From Pacificoceanicola onchidii (lineage in GTDB: Bacteria > Pseudomonadota > Alphaproteobacteria > Rhodobacterales > Rhodobacteraceae), in assembly GCF_004804335.1 (NCBI RefSeq), contig NZ_SRXY01000007.1:1-64000 (forward strand): a stretch of DNA of 64,000 bases, given 5' to 3'. Below, piece after piece: positions 54,942-64,000 of this stretch. Both the position numbers and the translations under genes were made by a program. The notes below the pieces were generated by a model. That model searched no databases, was not told the origin of the DNA, and saw nothing but the letters and a program-made list of their open reading frames with translations. Each line of letters begins with the position of its first letter. The first letter of the stretch is position 1.

Positions 54942-56027
54942 ATGCGCCTGCCTTTGTTGACCTTGTTCTGCCTAGTGGTTGCCGGTTGTTCGGTGGATCC
55001 GCTGGCGCGGGTCGATCGGTTGGATGATGTGGTCGTTGCAGAGGACGCAGGGCGTCTCGACGCCTTGCCGAATTCGGAAGAGCCCGATCTGACCGAGGTC
55101 GAAACACCTGCCGCTGCAGTAGCAGAGAAACCGCAGGGCGGGTTTCTTGGGTTTCTGAAGAGGAAAGCTGAAACGGCACAGGCCTCGGAAAATGACCCTG
55201 CCGAAGCGCCGCAATCCGCCAGCGCCGCTGTTGAGGAAACACAGGAACAATCCGCCGATGCTGAGCAGGCAGAAGCGCCGTTGCAGACAGCAGAAGCCGC
55301 CGCAGAGGATGCACCGCCGCGCGAACGCTCTCTTTTTGTCCGGCTTTTGGGGAAGAACGACACGGACAAAGGCGATCTGACCGAGCCAGAGCAGGTTCAG
55401 CTTGCCGCGCTTGCCCCGGAGACGGCGGAGCCTGAAGCACAGGCAGAGCTCGAGGTGGAGCCCCAAAAACGCGGCTTGTTCGGACGGGTTCAGAAAGACG
55501 CTGAGCAAAGCGCACCCGCCGGTCCGCAACCCGGAGCGCCGGATTATGCGAAGGTTGGTCCCGGTGTGAAACTCCCTCATGGTGAGGTGGCCCGGCTTTG
55601 CGGTGTGTCGCCGCGCAGCTTGGGCAAGAAAGCGGAAAGCTTCCCGAACCGGGGCGGCTATACGCTGTTTGACAGCGAACCCGGAAGCACCGGCGTGCGC
55701 AACTTCTATCTTTCCGGATTCGACGATGGCTGCCTGCGTCAATTCAGTGCGGCGCTTGTGATGTTCGGCTCGGTCGAGAGCTATGAACAGATTCACTACG
55801 GCGCGCCGGGTATGACCTTGCCGCGTGGTGCGACGGATCAAGCGTATGAGCGGCTGAAAGGGCGTGTTTGCGGCGTGCCGTCAAACAAACCTTGCGGCGC
55901 CAAACGCGGTCGGCTGTCAGCAAACACGGCCTTTGTCAGCATCTACGAGCGCTTTGAAAGCACCGGCCGCTGGAGCACGTTGCTTGTGCATGATGGCGCC
56001 GTTCTTGCAGTCGACACCAAGGGATAA
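54942..56027 (+). CDS. Lipoprotein with three spaced basic/aromatic motifs
   Basis: This 361-residue predicted lipoprotein has lipobox VAGC (Cys16). Residues 40-200 are acidic, Ala/Glu/Pro-rich and low-complexity, interrupted by three short basic motifs: GGFLGFLKRK at 66-75, RSLFVRLLGK at 129-138 and KRGLFGRVQK at 176-185. The C-terminal domain (about 205-361) is globular with cysteines in RLCGV, DGCLRQ, GRVCGV and KPCGAK, probably two disulfides, and is the part I would expect to be conserved. I do not recognise the family. It is probably outer-membrane anchored and periplasmic. Confidence 0.7.
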   Translation: MRLPLLTLFCLVVAGCSVDPLARVDRLDDVVVAEDAGRLDALPNSEEPDLTEVETPAAAVAEKPQGGFLGFLKRKAETAQASENDPAEAPQSASAAVEETQEQSADAEQAEAPLQTAEAAAEDAPPRERSLFVRLLGKNDTDKGDLTEPEQVQLAALAPETAEPEAQAELEVEPQKRGLFGRVQKDAEQSAPAGPQPGAPDYAKVGPGVKLPHGEVARLCGVSPRSLGKKAESFPNRGGYTLFDSEPGSTGVRNFYLSGFDDGCLRQFSAALVMFGSVESYEQIHYGAPGMTLPRGATDQAYERLKGRVCGVPSNKPCGAKRGRLSANTAFVSIYERFESTGRWSTLLVHDGAVLAVDTKG

Positions 56028-56076
56028 GCTGGATCTTCGATGAGGTCCCAGATCCGGTCCGGGACAGCGCCGTGCT

Positions 56077-56283
56077 TCAGTAGTGCGGCGGCGTTTCATC
56101 CGCGAAATAGGTCCCGCCACCAGCATCCGCTTCGCGCGTAGCCTCGCGTTGCATCAACATCGCGACCTGCCGGACAAGCTGCTCCATGGCCGAATCCTGC
56201 CGGGCGATCACGTCAGAGAGATCTTCGACGGTACGTTCCAGATACGCGATGCGCTCTTCAAGGGCCTGTGTCGTGTCACTCAT
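56077..56283 (-). CDS. slyX: SlyX family protein
   Basis: This 68-residue, mostly coiled-coil protein contains LEERIAYLERTVEDLSDVIARQ and ends in the diagnostic PPHY. SlyX is small, widespread and without a fixed biochemical role. It converges with the lipoprotein gene and is divergent from hisS. Confidence 0.9.
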   Translation of the reverse strand: MSDTTQALEERIAYLERTVEDLSDVIARQDSAMEQLVRQVAMLMQREATREADAGGGTYFADETPPHY

Positions 56284-56416
56284 CTGAGCACCTTTTGCCG
56301 GATTGTCGGTCCAGTTAGGCGCTTAGGGGCCCGGCGTCTACCCCGGCCTTTGCTTGCCCCTGCCTGTCCAAATGGGTAGAGGGAGCGCGACCAGTCCAGT
56401 CAAGGGAATGAGGCCC

Positions 56417-57889
56417 ATGGCCAAAGTGAAAAAAGCCCCCCGTCCCAAGGCGCAAACGCCCAAGGGATTCCGCGACTATTTCGGAGCGGAGGTGAGTGAG
56501 CGCGCACATATGCTGCGAGCCATCGCCGAGGTGTATCATCGCTATGGCTTTGACGCGCTGGAATCCTCTGCGGTAGAGACGGTCGAGGCGCTCGGCAAGT
56601 TCCTTCCGGACGTGGACCGCCCGAATGAGGGCGTCTTTGCATGGCAGGACGAAGACGATCAGTGGATGGCACTGCGCTACGATCTGACGGCACCTTTGGC
56701 GCGGGTCTACGCTCAGCACCGCAATGACCTGCCTTTGCCGTATCGGCGCTATGCGATGGGGCCGGTCTGGCGCAATGAAAAGCCGGGACCGGGGCGGTAT
56801 CGTCAATTTTACCAATGCGACGCAGATACGGTGGGTGCGGCAAGCGTGGCGGCAGACGCGGAGATCTGCGCGATGTTGTCCGATACGCTGGAAACCGTAG
56901 GGATTCCGCGCGGGGACTATCTGATCCGTGTGAACAACCGCAAAGTGCTGAACGGTGTTCTGGAAACCATGGGTCTGACCGACGAGGCGCAAGCGGCAGA
57001 TGTTCTGCGGACCATCGACAAGTTCGACAAGGTTGGCGAAAGCGGCGTGCGTGAATTGCTTGGCAAAGGCCGCCTCGATGCCTCGGGGGCCTATATCGAC
57101 GGTGTTGGTCTGAGTGATGATCAGGCCGCGCCTGTGCTGGCTTTCCTGACGTCGAAGGGCGCGGATGCGGCAAAGACCTTTGCCAACCTGCGGGACGCGA
57201 TTGGCAGCAGTCAGACCGGGGCCACGGGCGTGGATGAGCTTGAGCAGATCGCGGATCTTCTGCACGCCCAGGGCTATGGCGCGGATCGGATCGACATTGA
57301 TCCATCGGTGGTGCGCGGCCTCGGTTACTACACCGGGCCGGTTTATGAGGCAGAGCTGACTTTCGAAATTCTCGACGAGAAGGGCCGCAAACGGCAATTC
57401 GGATCGGTCTCTGGCGGTGGGCGCTATGACGATCTGGTCAAGCGGTTCACTGGGCAGGAAGTGCCAGCAACGGGCGTTTCGATCGGCGTTGACCGACTGT
57501 TGGCAGCGCTCCGCGAAAAGGGCCGCATTCAGAGCACGGCGCAAGGGCCCGTGGTAGTCACCGTCATGGATAAGCAGCGCATGGCTGACTATCAGGCGAT
57601 GGTTGCCGAGCTGCGCAACAACGGCATTCGCGCAGAGGTCTACCTCGGCAATCCGAAGAACTTCGGCAACCAGCTCAAGTACGCGGACAAGCGCAACTCG
57701 CCCATCGCGGTGATTGAAGGGGGTGACGAGAAGGAAAAGGGTGTCATCCAGATCAAGGATCTGATCCTCGGCGCAAAGCTGGCGGCGGACGCCAGCCTGG
57801 AGGAATGGAAGGATCACCCAAGCCAATATGAAGTGCCGCGTGACCAGTTGGTCGCCAAGGTGCGTGCGCTTCTGGACCTGCACAAATGA
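56417..57889 (+). CDS. hisS: Histidyl-tRNA synthetase
   Basis: This 490-residue class II synthetase charges tRNA-His. Motif 2 is seen in [21 protein letters not shown] (two parts near 115-135), the histidine motif in [14 protein letters not shown], and motif 3 in [13 protein letters not shown]. The ATG at 56417 begins [12 protein letters not shown] and is preceded by AAGGGAATGAGG. It overlaps hisZ by ATGA. It is longer than E. coli HisS by about 65 residues because of internal insertions, as in many alphaproteobacteria. Confidence 0.96.
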   Translation: MAKVKKAPRPKAQTPKGFRDYFGAEVSERAHMLRAIAEVYHRYGFDALESSAVETVEALGKFLPDVDRPNEGVFAWQDEDDQWMALRYDLTAPLARVYAQHRNDLPLPYRRYAMGPVWRNEKPGPGRYRQFYQCDADTVGAASVAADAEICAMLSDTLETVGIPRGDYLIRVNNRKVLNGVLETMGLTDEAQAADVLRTIDKFDKVGESGVRELLGKGRLDASGAYIDGVGLSDDQAAPVLAFLTSKGADAAKTFANLRDAIGSSQTGATGVDELEQIADLLHAQGYGADRIDIDPSVVRGLGYYTGPVYEAELTFEILDEKGRKRQFGSVSGGGRYDDLVKRFTGQEVPATGVSIGVDRLLAALREKGRIQSTAQGPVVVTVMDKQRMADYQAMVAELRNNGIRAEVYLGNPKNFGNQLKYADKRNSPIAVIEGGDEKEKGVIQIKDLILGAKLAADASLEEWKDHPSQYEVPRDQLVAKVRALLDLHK

Positions 57890-58968
57890 CCCTGAGCCAG
57901 ATCAAGGCCAAGGCCGCCAGCCTGATGGCGGGATTCGAAGGCGAGGGGGCGCAGACGGTTGACTGTGCGATCCTGCAGCCTGCGGAGGTTCTGCTCGACC
58001 TCTACGGCGAGGACATTCGCACGCGCGCCTACGTCACGCAGGATCCGGTGCGCGGCGAAGTCATGCTGCGCCCGGACTTCACCGTGCCGGTTGTGGAAAT
58101 GCATATGGCCGATGGCGCGGAGCCTGCGCGCTACACTTATAGTGGCGAGGTTTTTCGACGTCAGGAAGAGCACCCGGAGCGGGCCTCGGAGTATTTCCAG
58201 GTCGGCTACGAGGTCTTTGACCGGACCGATCCGGAGGCTGCGGATGCGGAAGTTTTTGCGCGGTTTTCGGAAGTTCTGGCGCCTTACGGCCTGCGTGCGG
58301 TCACCGGAGACATTGGCATCCTGACCGCCGCTGTATCGGGGTTGAAGACCACGGAGGCGCGCAAAGCCGCCCTGATGCGGCATATCTGGCGGCCCCGGCG
58401 GTTCCGGGCTCTGCTGGACCGCTACTCCGGCAAAACACCCATACCGGCCTCGCGCAAAGCGCTTCTGGAGAGCGCGGACCCGTGGGTGTCCTGTGCGCCG
58501 ATGATCGGTATGCGCTCTTCGCGCGAAATCGGGGCGCGCATCGAAGCGTTGCACAAGGATGCCGCCGCCGATCCGATCAGCCACGATGAAGTTGCCTTGA
58601 TCGATGGGTTGCTGAAAGTCTCCGAAAGCTGCGATTTCGCCTTGGAACGGTTGCTTGATATCGCGGTTGATCTTCCGGCCATCTCGGAGGCGGTCGAGCG
58701 GTTCGCGCGGCGCTGCGCGGCGCTGGACGCACGCGGGATCGACACCGGCTCTCTGGCGTTCGAGGCCAGCTATGGGCGCAGTTCGATGGAATACTACGAT
58801 GGCTTTGTCTTTGGCTTTCTTGCCACCAGCCGCCCGGATTGGCCCGCGGTCTCGTCCGGTGGGCGCTATGACGCGCTGACGCGGCAGCTTGGTCAGGGCC
58901 GGGAAATCCCGGCGGTCGGGGGCGTGCTGCGTCCGGGGCTTCTCGTGGATCTGGAGGCAGGGCAATGA
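57886..58968 (+). CDS. hisZ: ATP phosphoribosyltransferase regulatory subunit
   Basis: This 360-residue HisS-like protein lacks tRNA-charging function and instead activates the short-form HisG. It keeps the class II fold ([21 protein letters not shown]) but misses the full set of histidine-activating motifs. The next gene, hisG, is the short form that requires HisZ, and both junctions overlap by ATGA, so the three genes are translated together. Confidence 0.93.
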   Translation: MTLSQIKAKAASLMAGFEGEGAQTVDCAILQPAEVLLDLYGEDIRTRAYVTQDPVRGEVMLRPDFTVPVVEMHMADGAEPARYTYSGEVFRRQEEHPERASEYFQVGYEVFDRTDPEAADAEVFARFSEVLAPYGLRAVTGDIGILTAAVSGLKTTEARKAALMRHIWRPRRFRALLDRYSGKTPIPASRKALLESADPWVSCAPMIGMRSSREIGARIEALHKDAAADPISHDEVALIDGLLKVSESCDFALERLLDIAVDLPAISEAVERFARRCAALDARGIDTGSLAFEASYGRSSMEYYDGFVFGFLATSRPDWPAVSSGGRYDALTRQLGQGREIPAVGGVLRPGLLVDLEAGQ

Positions 58969-59660
58969 CGATCAAGCTCGGCGTGCCGTCCAAGGGGCGG
59001 CTGATGGAAAAGACCTTTGACTGGTTCGGAGCACGCGGCGTTGGCCTTGCCCGGACCGGATCGGAGCGGGAGTATTCCGGCGAAGTGACAGGTGTGGAGG
59101 GCGTGGAGCTGGTTCTGCTGTCCGCCGGAGAGATCCCGCGTGAACTGGCGGCGGGCCGCATTCACCTTGGTGTCACCGGCACGGATCTCGTTCAGGAAAA
59201 ACTGGTGCAATGGGACCAGAAGGTTGCGCCTTTGGCGGAGCTTGGCTTTGGTCACGCGGATCTGATCATCGCGGTTCCGGCCTGCTGGATTGATGTTGAT
59301 ACGCTGGACGACCTGGATGCAGCAGCGGCGGCGTTTCGTGCGGAGCACGGCTTTCGTATGCGGATCGCAACGAAATATCACCGGCTGGTGCGGGCCTATC
59401 TGCATGACGGCGGCGTTGCCGATTACCAACTGGTTGATAGTCAGGGGGCGACGGAGGGGACCGTGCGCAACCTCACGGCGGAGGCTGTGGCGGATATCAC
59501 GTCGACCGGGGAGACCCTGCGCGCGAACCATCTCAAGGTCTTGGGTGAAGAGCCGGTGCTGCGCTCTCAGGCGACCCTGTTCAAATCGCGGGTCGCGAAG
59601 AAAACCGATGCGGAACGCAAGGCGCTGAACGCGCTGTGTGACGTTCTGAAAGTCGGCTGA
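58965..59660 (+). CDS. hisG: ATP phosphoribosyltransferase, short form
   Basis: This 231-residue HisG(S) makes phosphoribosyl-ATP, the first step of histidine synthesis. The type 1/periplasmic-binding-like fold is shown by GVPSKGRLME, GVTGTDLV and DSQGATEGTVRNL. The regulatory C-terminal domain of long-form HisG is absent, and feedback control comes from HisZ, encoded immediately upstream. A bidirectional terminator follows. Confidence 0.96.
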   Translation: MTIKLGVPSKGRLMEKTFDWFGARGVGLARTGSEREYSGEVTGVEGVELVLLSAGEIPRELAAGRIHLGVTGTDLVQEKLVQWDQKVAPLAELGFGHADLIIAVPACWIDVDTLDDLDAAAAAFRAEHGFRMRIATKYHRLVRAYLHDGGVADYQLVDSQGATEGTVRNLTAEAVADITSTGETLRANHLKVLGEEPVLRSQATLFKSRVAKKTDAERKALNALCDVLKVG

Positions 59661-59669
59661 GACAAGACT

Positions 59670-59698
59670 GGGGCGCTCCGGGTTATACGAAGCGCCCC
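59670..59698. terminator. Bidirectional terminator between hisG and yghU
   Basis: GGGGCGCT and AGCGCCCC form a perfect 8-bp stem around a 13-base loop, 9 bases after the hisG stop and 7 before the yghU stop. CTTGG and a partial T-tract follow. Confidence 0.7.
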
Positions 59699-59705
59699 TT
59701 GGCCT

Positions 59706-60557
59706 TTAGCCGATCTTGTCTTGTGTTTTCGTCTGGAAATCAGACGCATCATGGCGTTCGTGCAGCTGGCCTGACGGATCGCCACTGGTTCTGTTGACCA
59801 TCTGCCCACGCTGCACCGCAGGCCGGGCTGCGATCTCATCCGCCCAGCGGATCACGTTCTTGTAGATGCCCACATCGAGGAACTCCGCCGCATCGTAGCT
59901 CCCGCCGTGCACGGTGCGCCCGTACCACGGGAAAATCGCGATATCGGCGATGGTGTACTCGTCGCCCACCATGAATTTGCTGTTGGCCAGATGCCGGTCC
60001 AGAACATCCAGTTGGCGTTTGACCTCCATGGTGAAGCGGTCGATCGGGTATTCCATGGGGTAGGGCGCATAGGCATAGAAATGCCCGAAACCGCCGCCAA
60101 GGTAAGGCGCACTGCCCATCTGCCACATGAGCCATGACAGCATTTCCGCCCGGTTTTCTGTGCTCAGGAAAGCCCCGTATTTCTCGGCGAGATGCATGAG
60201 GATGGCCCCGGATTCAAAAATCCGAACGGGCTTGTCGCCGGTGTAGTCCATCAGGGCGGGGATCTTGGAGTTGGGGTTTACCTCGACAAAACCGGAGCCG
60301 AACTGATCGCCGTCGCCGATCCTGATCAGCCAGGCGTCGTACTCGGCGGCAAATCCGGCTTCGAGCAGTTCTTCGAACAGGATCGTAACTTTCTGTCCGT
60401 TCGGCGTGGCGAGGGAATAAAGCTGATAGGGGTGCGCGCCGCGTGGCAGATCCTTGTCATGGGTCGCGCCGGCAATGGGGCGGTTGAGGGAAGCCCATTC
60501 GCCGCCGTTCTCCTTTTCCCAGACCCATTTCTTCGGAGGGGTATACTGTTCGCTCAT
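59706..60557 (-). CDS. yghU: YghU-type glutathione S-transferase
   Basis: This 283-residue Nu-class glutathione transferase/disulfide reductase has the thioredoxin-like domain with NSKIPALMDYTG and FESGAILMHLAEKYG (GSH site) and a C-terminal helical domain. The N-terminal W-rich segment KWVWEKENGG and the segment HPYQLYSLATPNG are typical of YghU. AAAGGAC precedes the ATG at 60557. It is convergent with hisG. Confidence 0.93.
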   Translation of the reverse strand: MSEQYTPPKKWVWEKENGGEWASLNRPIAGATHDKDLPRGAHPYQLYSLATPNGQKVTILFEELLEAGFAAEYDAWLIRIGDGDQFGSGFVEVNPNSKIPALMDYTGDKPVRIFESGAILMHLAEKYGAFLSTENRAEMLSWLMWQMGSAPYLGGGFGHFYAYAPYPMEYPIDRFTMEVKRQLDVLDRHLANSKFMVGDEYTIADIAIFPWYGRTVHGGSYDAAEFLDVGIYKNVIRWADEIAARPAVQRGQMVNRTSGDPSGQLHERHDASDFQTKTQDKIG

Positions 60558-60653
60558 GGCTTTGTCCTTTGTCGCGTTTGACGCCAAGGTAACCACCCCT
60601 GACAGGAATTCCAGAGGCTGGCGGCGGCGGGATACCTGTGCTTTTCTGCACAG

Positions 60654-61139
60654 ATGCAAACTGATCCCCGACCCATTGCGCTTGTGCTCGGTGCCGCTGT
60701 CTGGCCGGGCGGGCAACCCTCTCCGACATTGCGCCGCCGCGCCTTGCACGCTGCTGATCTTTGGGTTCAGGGGAAGGTGCGGTTGATCGTGGCCTGCGGC
60801 GGGCTTGGGCAGCACGCGCCGAGCGAAGCAGAGGTCATCGCCGCGCTTTGCGAAACCCGCGGGGTGTCCAAAGACGCGCTTCTTTTGGAAGAGAGATCGA
60901 CCACCACGGAAGAAAACCTGCGATTCGCATTGCCGTTTCTGGCGGACCGTAAGCCGAGCGAGGTGGTGATCGTCACGGACCGGTACCATGCCCCCCGCGC
61001 CCGCCTGATGGCGCGCCGACTGGGATTGATCGCGCGCACGGATTGCCCGCCCTTGCCAAATGCGCGTCGCCTGAGGGTGGTTCGGCAGGTTCTGCGCGAA
61101 GTGCCTGCTTACGCCTGGTACTGGTTCACCAAGCGCTGA
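60654..61139 (+). CDS. YdcF/DUF218-family protein
   Basis: This 161-residue DUF218 (YdcF/SanA-like) protein contains VLGAAVWPGGQPSPTLRRR, LLLEERSTTTEENLRF and VIVTDRYHAPRARLM, which line the conserved polar pocket of the family. No clear signal peptide or membrane helix is seen in this short form, whereas many relatives are membrane-anchored. Related proteins affect vancomycin tolerance or SAM binding, but function here is unknown. Its stop is 2 bases from that of the convergent DUF1489 gene. Confidence 0.88.
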   Translation: MQTDPRPIALVLGAAVWPGGQPSPTLRRRALHAADLWVQGKVRLIVACGGLGQHAPSEAEVIAALCETRGVSKDALLLEERSTTTEENLRFALPFLADRKPSEVVIVTDRYHAPRARLMARRLGLIARTDCPPLPNARRLRVVRQVLREVPAYAWYWFTKR

Positions 61140-61141
61140 GC

Positions 61142-61573
61142 TTACAAGACGCCGATCTCCGCCAGCGCCCCGGCCAGTTCCGGCGGAAGGGTGTCTTCGC
61201 TTTGGCGCGATCCCGACAAATCGACAGGGGCATCTTCCGGCTTGAGATATCGCCAGCCCTGGAAGGGCCGTTTCGGGGCCGTGGCGGTTCGGATCAAACC
61301 CGGCTCCAGAACGATGGCGCAGCGGTCGATGCCGTCTTCTCCCGTCACCCGGTCAAGCCGCAGGATTCGTTGGCGGCACTGGATCAGCCCTTTGATCACC
61401 CAGAAGATCGATCCGCCGTTCAAAACTTCGGTCTCGCGCCGAGGCCACATGCGGGTTACGTGGCGCGGCAGACCGTCGGCAAAGCGGGCGCGATAGGTCT
61501 CTTGCCAGGCTTCCAGCCCTTCGACGCTTTCCGTGCCGACGCTCAACTTGATCAGGTGTACGGACTTATCCAC
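61142..61573 (-). CDS. DUF1489 family protein
   Basis: This 143-residue protein is of a family found mainly in alphaproteobacteria. Characteristic stretches are VHLIKLSVG, HVTRMWPRRETEVLNGGSIFW (split near 38-58), VIKGLIQCRQRIL and a closing RPFQGWRYLK. The start is GTG at 61573 and a DnaA-box-like sequence overlaps it. Function is unknown. It is divergent from nrdJ. Confidence 0.88.
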   Translation of the reverse strand: MDKSVHLIKLSVGTESVEGLEAWQETYRARFADGLPRHVTRMWPRRETEVLNGGSIFWVIKGLIQCRQRILRLDRVTGEDGIDRCAIVLEPGLIRTATAPKRPFQGWRYLKPEDAPVDLSGSRQSEDTLPPELAGALAEIGVL

Positions 61574-61574
61574 A
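61566..61574. promoter_or_regulatory. Perfect DnaA box upstream of nrdJ
   Basis: TTATCCACA, the consensus DnaA box, overlaps the DUF1489 start and lies 119 bases before the nrdJ start. DnaA control of ribonucleotide reductase genes is known in E. coli, so a link to replication timing is possible. A single 9-mer can also be chance. Confidence 0.35.
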
Positions 61575-61692
61575 GATTCTTCCCCAGATTTCCTATATAT
61601 CGTATCTTTCTGGTGCCCGTCTTCAAGGTGTTGATGTGGCGCATCGTGAAGAGTAGTCTAGCTATCCATCCGAATCCAACGGAGTCCGAGCC

Positions 61693-63987
61693 ATGACCCG
61701 CTTCGCCGCGCCAATCGCAGAACAGATCTGGGATATGAAATACCGCCTCAAAGAGGCGGATGGCACACCGATCGACAGCACGGTCGAGGACAGCTGGCGC
61801 CGGATCGCGCGGGCTCTGGCGACTGTCGAACAGGATCAGGCCGGGTACGAAGAGCAATTCTACCACGCGTTGGAGGACTTCAAATACCTGCCCGCCGGCC
61901 GCATCACCGCTGGCGCGGGTACTGACCGCAGCGTGACACTGTTCAATTGTTTCGTCATGGGGACGATCCCGGACAGTATGGGTGGTATTTTTGACATGCT
62001 CAAAGAGGCCGCGCTGACGATGCAGCAGGGCGGTGGCATCGGCTATGATTTCTCCACCATTCGCCCCAAGGGCGCGCCGGTGCAGGGCGTTGCGGCGGAT
62101 GCGTCGGGCCCGCTGTCCTTCATGGATGTTTGGGACGCGATGTGCCGCACCATCATGAGCGCAGGCAGTCGGCGCGGGGCCATGATGGCCACCATGCGCT
62201 GTGACCATCCGGACATCGAGGACTTCATTTCCGCCAAGTCTGACAGCGCCCGCCTGCGCATGTTCAACCTGTCGGTTCTGGTTACGGATCCTTTCATGGA
62301 AGCGGTCAAAGCCGATGGATCCTGGGAGCTGAAATTCGACGGGGTTGTTTACAAGACGATCCAGGCGCGCACGCTCTGGAACACGATCATGCAGGCGACC
62401 TACGATTATGCCGAACCGGGTGTGATCTTCATCGACCGGATCAATCAGGCCAACAACCTGAACTATGTAGAGACGATTGCCGCAACGAACCCCTGCGGTG
62501 AGCAACCCTTGCCGCCTTACGGCGCCTGCCTGCTTGGTTCAATCAACCTTGCCCGGCTGGTTTCCATGCCGTTCACGGATGCCGCGCATATCGAGGACAA
62601 GCATCTCGATGACTTGGTCGCAACGGCGATCCGGATGATGGACAACGTGGTGGATGCCTCGAAGTTCCCGCTCGAAGCGCAACGGCAAGAGGCGCAGAAC
62701 AAGCGCCGCATCGGGCTTGGGGTGACAGGTCTGGCCGATGCCCTGCTCATGAAGGGTTTGGAATACGGCACCGCAGAGGCCGCCGCGCAGACCGAAGCGT
62801 GGCTCAAGCAGATCGCGCGGGCGTCTTATCTGGCTTCGGTGGAGCTGGCGAAAGAGAAGGGGACGTTTCCGCTCTTTGATGCGGAGAAGTATCTCGCGTC
62901 CGGCAACATGATGAACATGGACGAGGATGTGCGGGAAGCTGTGCGCGAACATGGCATCCGGAACGCCTTGGTCACTTCCATCGCGCCCACAGGGACGATT
63001 TCGCTTTATGCGGGGAATGTCTCTTCGGGGATCGAGCCGGTTTTTGCCTACAGCTATACCCGCAAGGTCTTGCAGAAGGACGGCAGCCGGACCGAAGAGG
63101 AAGTGGTGGACTACGCCGTTCAGCTTTACCGCGACATCCACGGGGAAGAGGCGGAGCTGCCGGATTACTTCGTGAATGCCCAGACGCTGGAGCCGCTGGC
63201 GCATGTTCGGATGCAGGCGGCGGCTCAGAAATGGATCGACTCATCGATTTCCAAGACGATCAACTGTCCGGAAGACATCTCCTTTTCGGACTTCAAAGAT
63301 GTCTACATGGAAGCCTACGAGACAGGCTGCAAAGGCTGCACGACCTACCGTCCAAACGATGTGACCGGCTCGGTCTTGAGTGTTTCGGAGGAGAAGAAGG
63401 AAAAGGCTCCCGAAGTCATCGCCAAAACCGATGCCGAGCCGCAAACGCCCCATGGCGACGTGGTCTACATGTCGGAGCCGCTCGACCGGCCGGAGCATCT
63501 GGAGGGTAACACCTACAAGCTCAAATGGCCGGATAGCGAGCACGCGATTTATCTGACCGTGAACGACATCGTGGTTGGCGGCCGCCGTCGGCCGTTCGAG
63601 GTGTTCATCAACTCCAAGAACATGGAGCACTTCGCCTGGACCGTCGCCCTGACACGGATGATCTCGGCGGTGTTCCGGCGTGGCGGGGATGTGTCCTTTG
63701 TCGTGGAGGAGCTCAAGGCTGTGTTCGATCCGCGCGGCGGGGCCTGGGTGCAGGGCAAGTACATTCCGTCGATCCTCGCGGCTATCGGAGGGGTGATTGA
63801 ACGCCACATGATCGCGACCGGTTTCCTCGAAGGCGAAGGCATGGGGCTCAAAGCCGATCCGACCGCGCAGGTGGTCAATATGGACGCCCCGCGCGGCAAG
63901 GCCTGCCCGTCCTGCGGCCAATATGACATGCGCATGGTCGAAGGCTGCATGACCTGCGCGTCCTGCGGTCATTCGAAGTGCGGATAA
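61693..63987 (+). CDS. nrdJ: Adenosylcobalamin-dependent ribonucleotide reductase (class II)
   Basis: This 764-residue enzyme makes dNTP precursors with coenzyme B12, oxygen-independently. The active-site region includes LFNCFVMG near residue 80, ATNPCGEQPLPPYG with the thiyl-radical cysteine near 262, and LLGSINL. TGTISLYAGNVSSGIEP lies further on, and the C-terminus has redox/zinc cysteines in ACPSCGQ and CASCGHSKCG that feed electrons to the active site. There is no visible cobalamin riboswitch in the 119-base leader. It ends 13 bases before the window ends. Confidence 0.96.
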   Translation: MTRFAAPIAEQIWDMKYRLKEADGTPIDSTVEDSWRRIARALATVEQDQAGYEEQFYHALEDFKYLPAGRITAGAGTDRSVTLFNCFVMGTIPDSMGGIFDMLKEAALTMQQGGGIGYDFSTIRPKGAPVQGVAADASGPLSFMDVWDAMCRTIMSAGSRRGAMMATMRCDHPDIEDFISAKSDSARLRMFNLSVLVTDPFMEAVKADGSWELKFDGVVYKTIQARTLWNTIMQATYDYAEPGVIFIDRINQANNLNYVETIAATNPCGEQPLPPYGACLLGSINLARLVSMPFTDAAHIEDKHLDDLVATAIRMMDNVVDASKFPLEAQRQEAQNKRRIGLGVTGLADALLMKGLEYGTAEAAAQTEAWLKQIARASYLASVELAKEKGTFPLFDAEKYLASGNMMNMDEDVREAVREHGIRNALVTSIAPTGTISLYAGNVSSGIEPVFAYSYTRKVLQKDGSRTEEEVVDYAVQLYRDIHGEEAELPDYFVNAQTLEPLAHVRMQAAAQKWIDSSISKTINCPEDISFSDFKDVYMEAYETGCKGCTTYRPNDVTGSVLSVSEEKKEKAPEVIAKTDAEPQTPHGDVVYMSEPLDRPEHLEGNTYKLKWPDSEHAIYLTVNDIVVGGRRRPFEVFINSKNMEHFAWTVALTRMISAVFRRGGDVSFVVEELKAVFDPRGGAWVQGKYIPSILAAIGGVIERHMIATGFLEGEGMGLKADPTAQVVNMDAPRGKACPSCGQYDMRMVEGCMTCASCGHSKCG

Positions 63988-64000
63988 CGGGTGTTTGGCT

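Noticed and set aside
61574-61692. Cobalamin riboswitch for nrdJ
   Set aside because: The leader is too short and lacks the B12-box; nothing like the conserved core is visible.

Overview
The window is chromosomal DNA from a marine-type alphaproteobacterium of the Rhodobacteraceae (Roseobacter group). The evidence is a G+C-rich sequence with compact operons and many ATGA overlaps, an initiator tRNA placed where this family puts it behind an rRNA operon, and family-typical proteins: the TIGR02300/FYDLN acid protein, a DUF1489 protein, a VPLPA-CTERM protein, malyl-CoA lyase Mcl1 of the ethylmalonyl-CoA pathway, a class II (B12) ribonucleotide reductase and short-form HisG with HisZ. No species can be named from the sequence alone. 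There is no clear prophage, insertion sequence, CRISPR array or integrase; most of the window is core genome with a few accessory genes.

Layout. 0-2 kb: tRNA-fMet, a lone VPLPA-CTERM surface protein in A+T-richer DNA, and tRNA-Ala(GGC). 2-9 kb: a SprT/YgjP-type metalloprotease, a GntR regulator behind a perfect 22-bp palindrome, a CcdA-thioredoxin pair, RadC, AccA, an AraC/GyrI-like regulator, and a divergent LysE exporter/Lrp regulator pair. 9-16 kb: mcl1 divergent from a D-amino-acid block (dgcN, dgcA, D-amino-acid transaminase), followed 9 bp later by a large BON/OmpA-like envelope protein. 15.6-20 kb: a flavoprotein, an MscS channel and a secreted peptidoglycan-binding-domain protein. 20-30 kb: the ybgC-tolQRAB-pal-cpoB envelope operon (with one unrecognised gene between ybgC and tolQ), then tilS and ftsH. 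30-36 kb: a methyltransferase, a MOSC protein and a one-carbon cluster fhs-chorismate mutase-folD-folD. 36-41 kb: the Lhr-like helicase/PdeM DNA-damage pair, a CaiB/BaiF enzyme, a nitroreductase and an acetyltransferase. 41.7-51 kb: one long minus-strand operon, xdhA-xdhB-xdhC followed by a complete BMP-type ABC transporter, best read as purine uptake plus oxidation. 51-64 kb: dnaE, an unusual lipoprotein, slyX, hisS-hisZ-hisG, a YghU glutathione transferase, a YdcF-like protein, DUF1489 and nrdJ.

How the parts work together. The dgcN-dgcA-dat block would acetylate and epimerise D-glutamate and interconvert D-amino acids, giving a route for peptidoglycan-derived D-amino acids; its neighbour is an envelope protein. 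The Tol-Pal genes build the trans-envelope constriction machine. The fhs/folD cluster oxidises and reduces C1-folates. XDH and the transporter form a self-contained purine-scavenging unit.

No wholly new system is proven. The strongest leads are: (1) a tandem FolD pair in which the first copy has lost the cyclohydrolase lysine and altered the folate-site aspartate; (2) a short dispersed repeat with a hairpin translated in frame as an interdomain linker inside xdhA; (3) the D-amino-acid block joined to a BON/OmpA envelope protein; (4) the operator-like palindrome of the GntR regulator; and (5) a lipoprotein carrying three spaced copies of a basic/aromatic motif.
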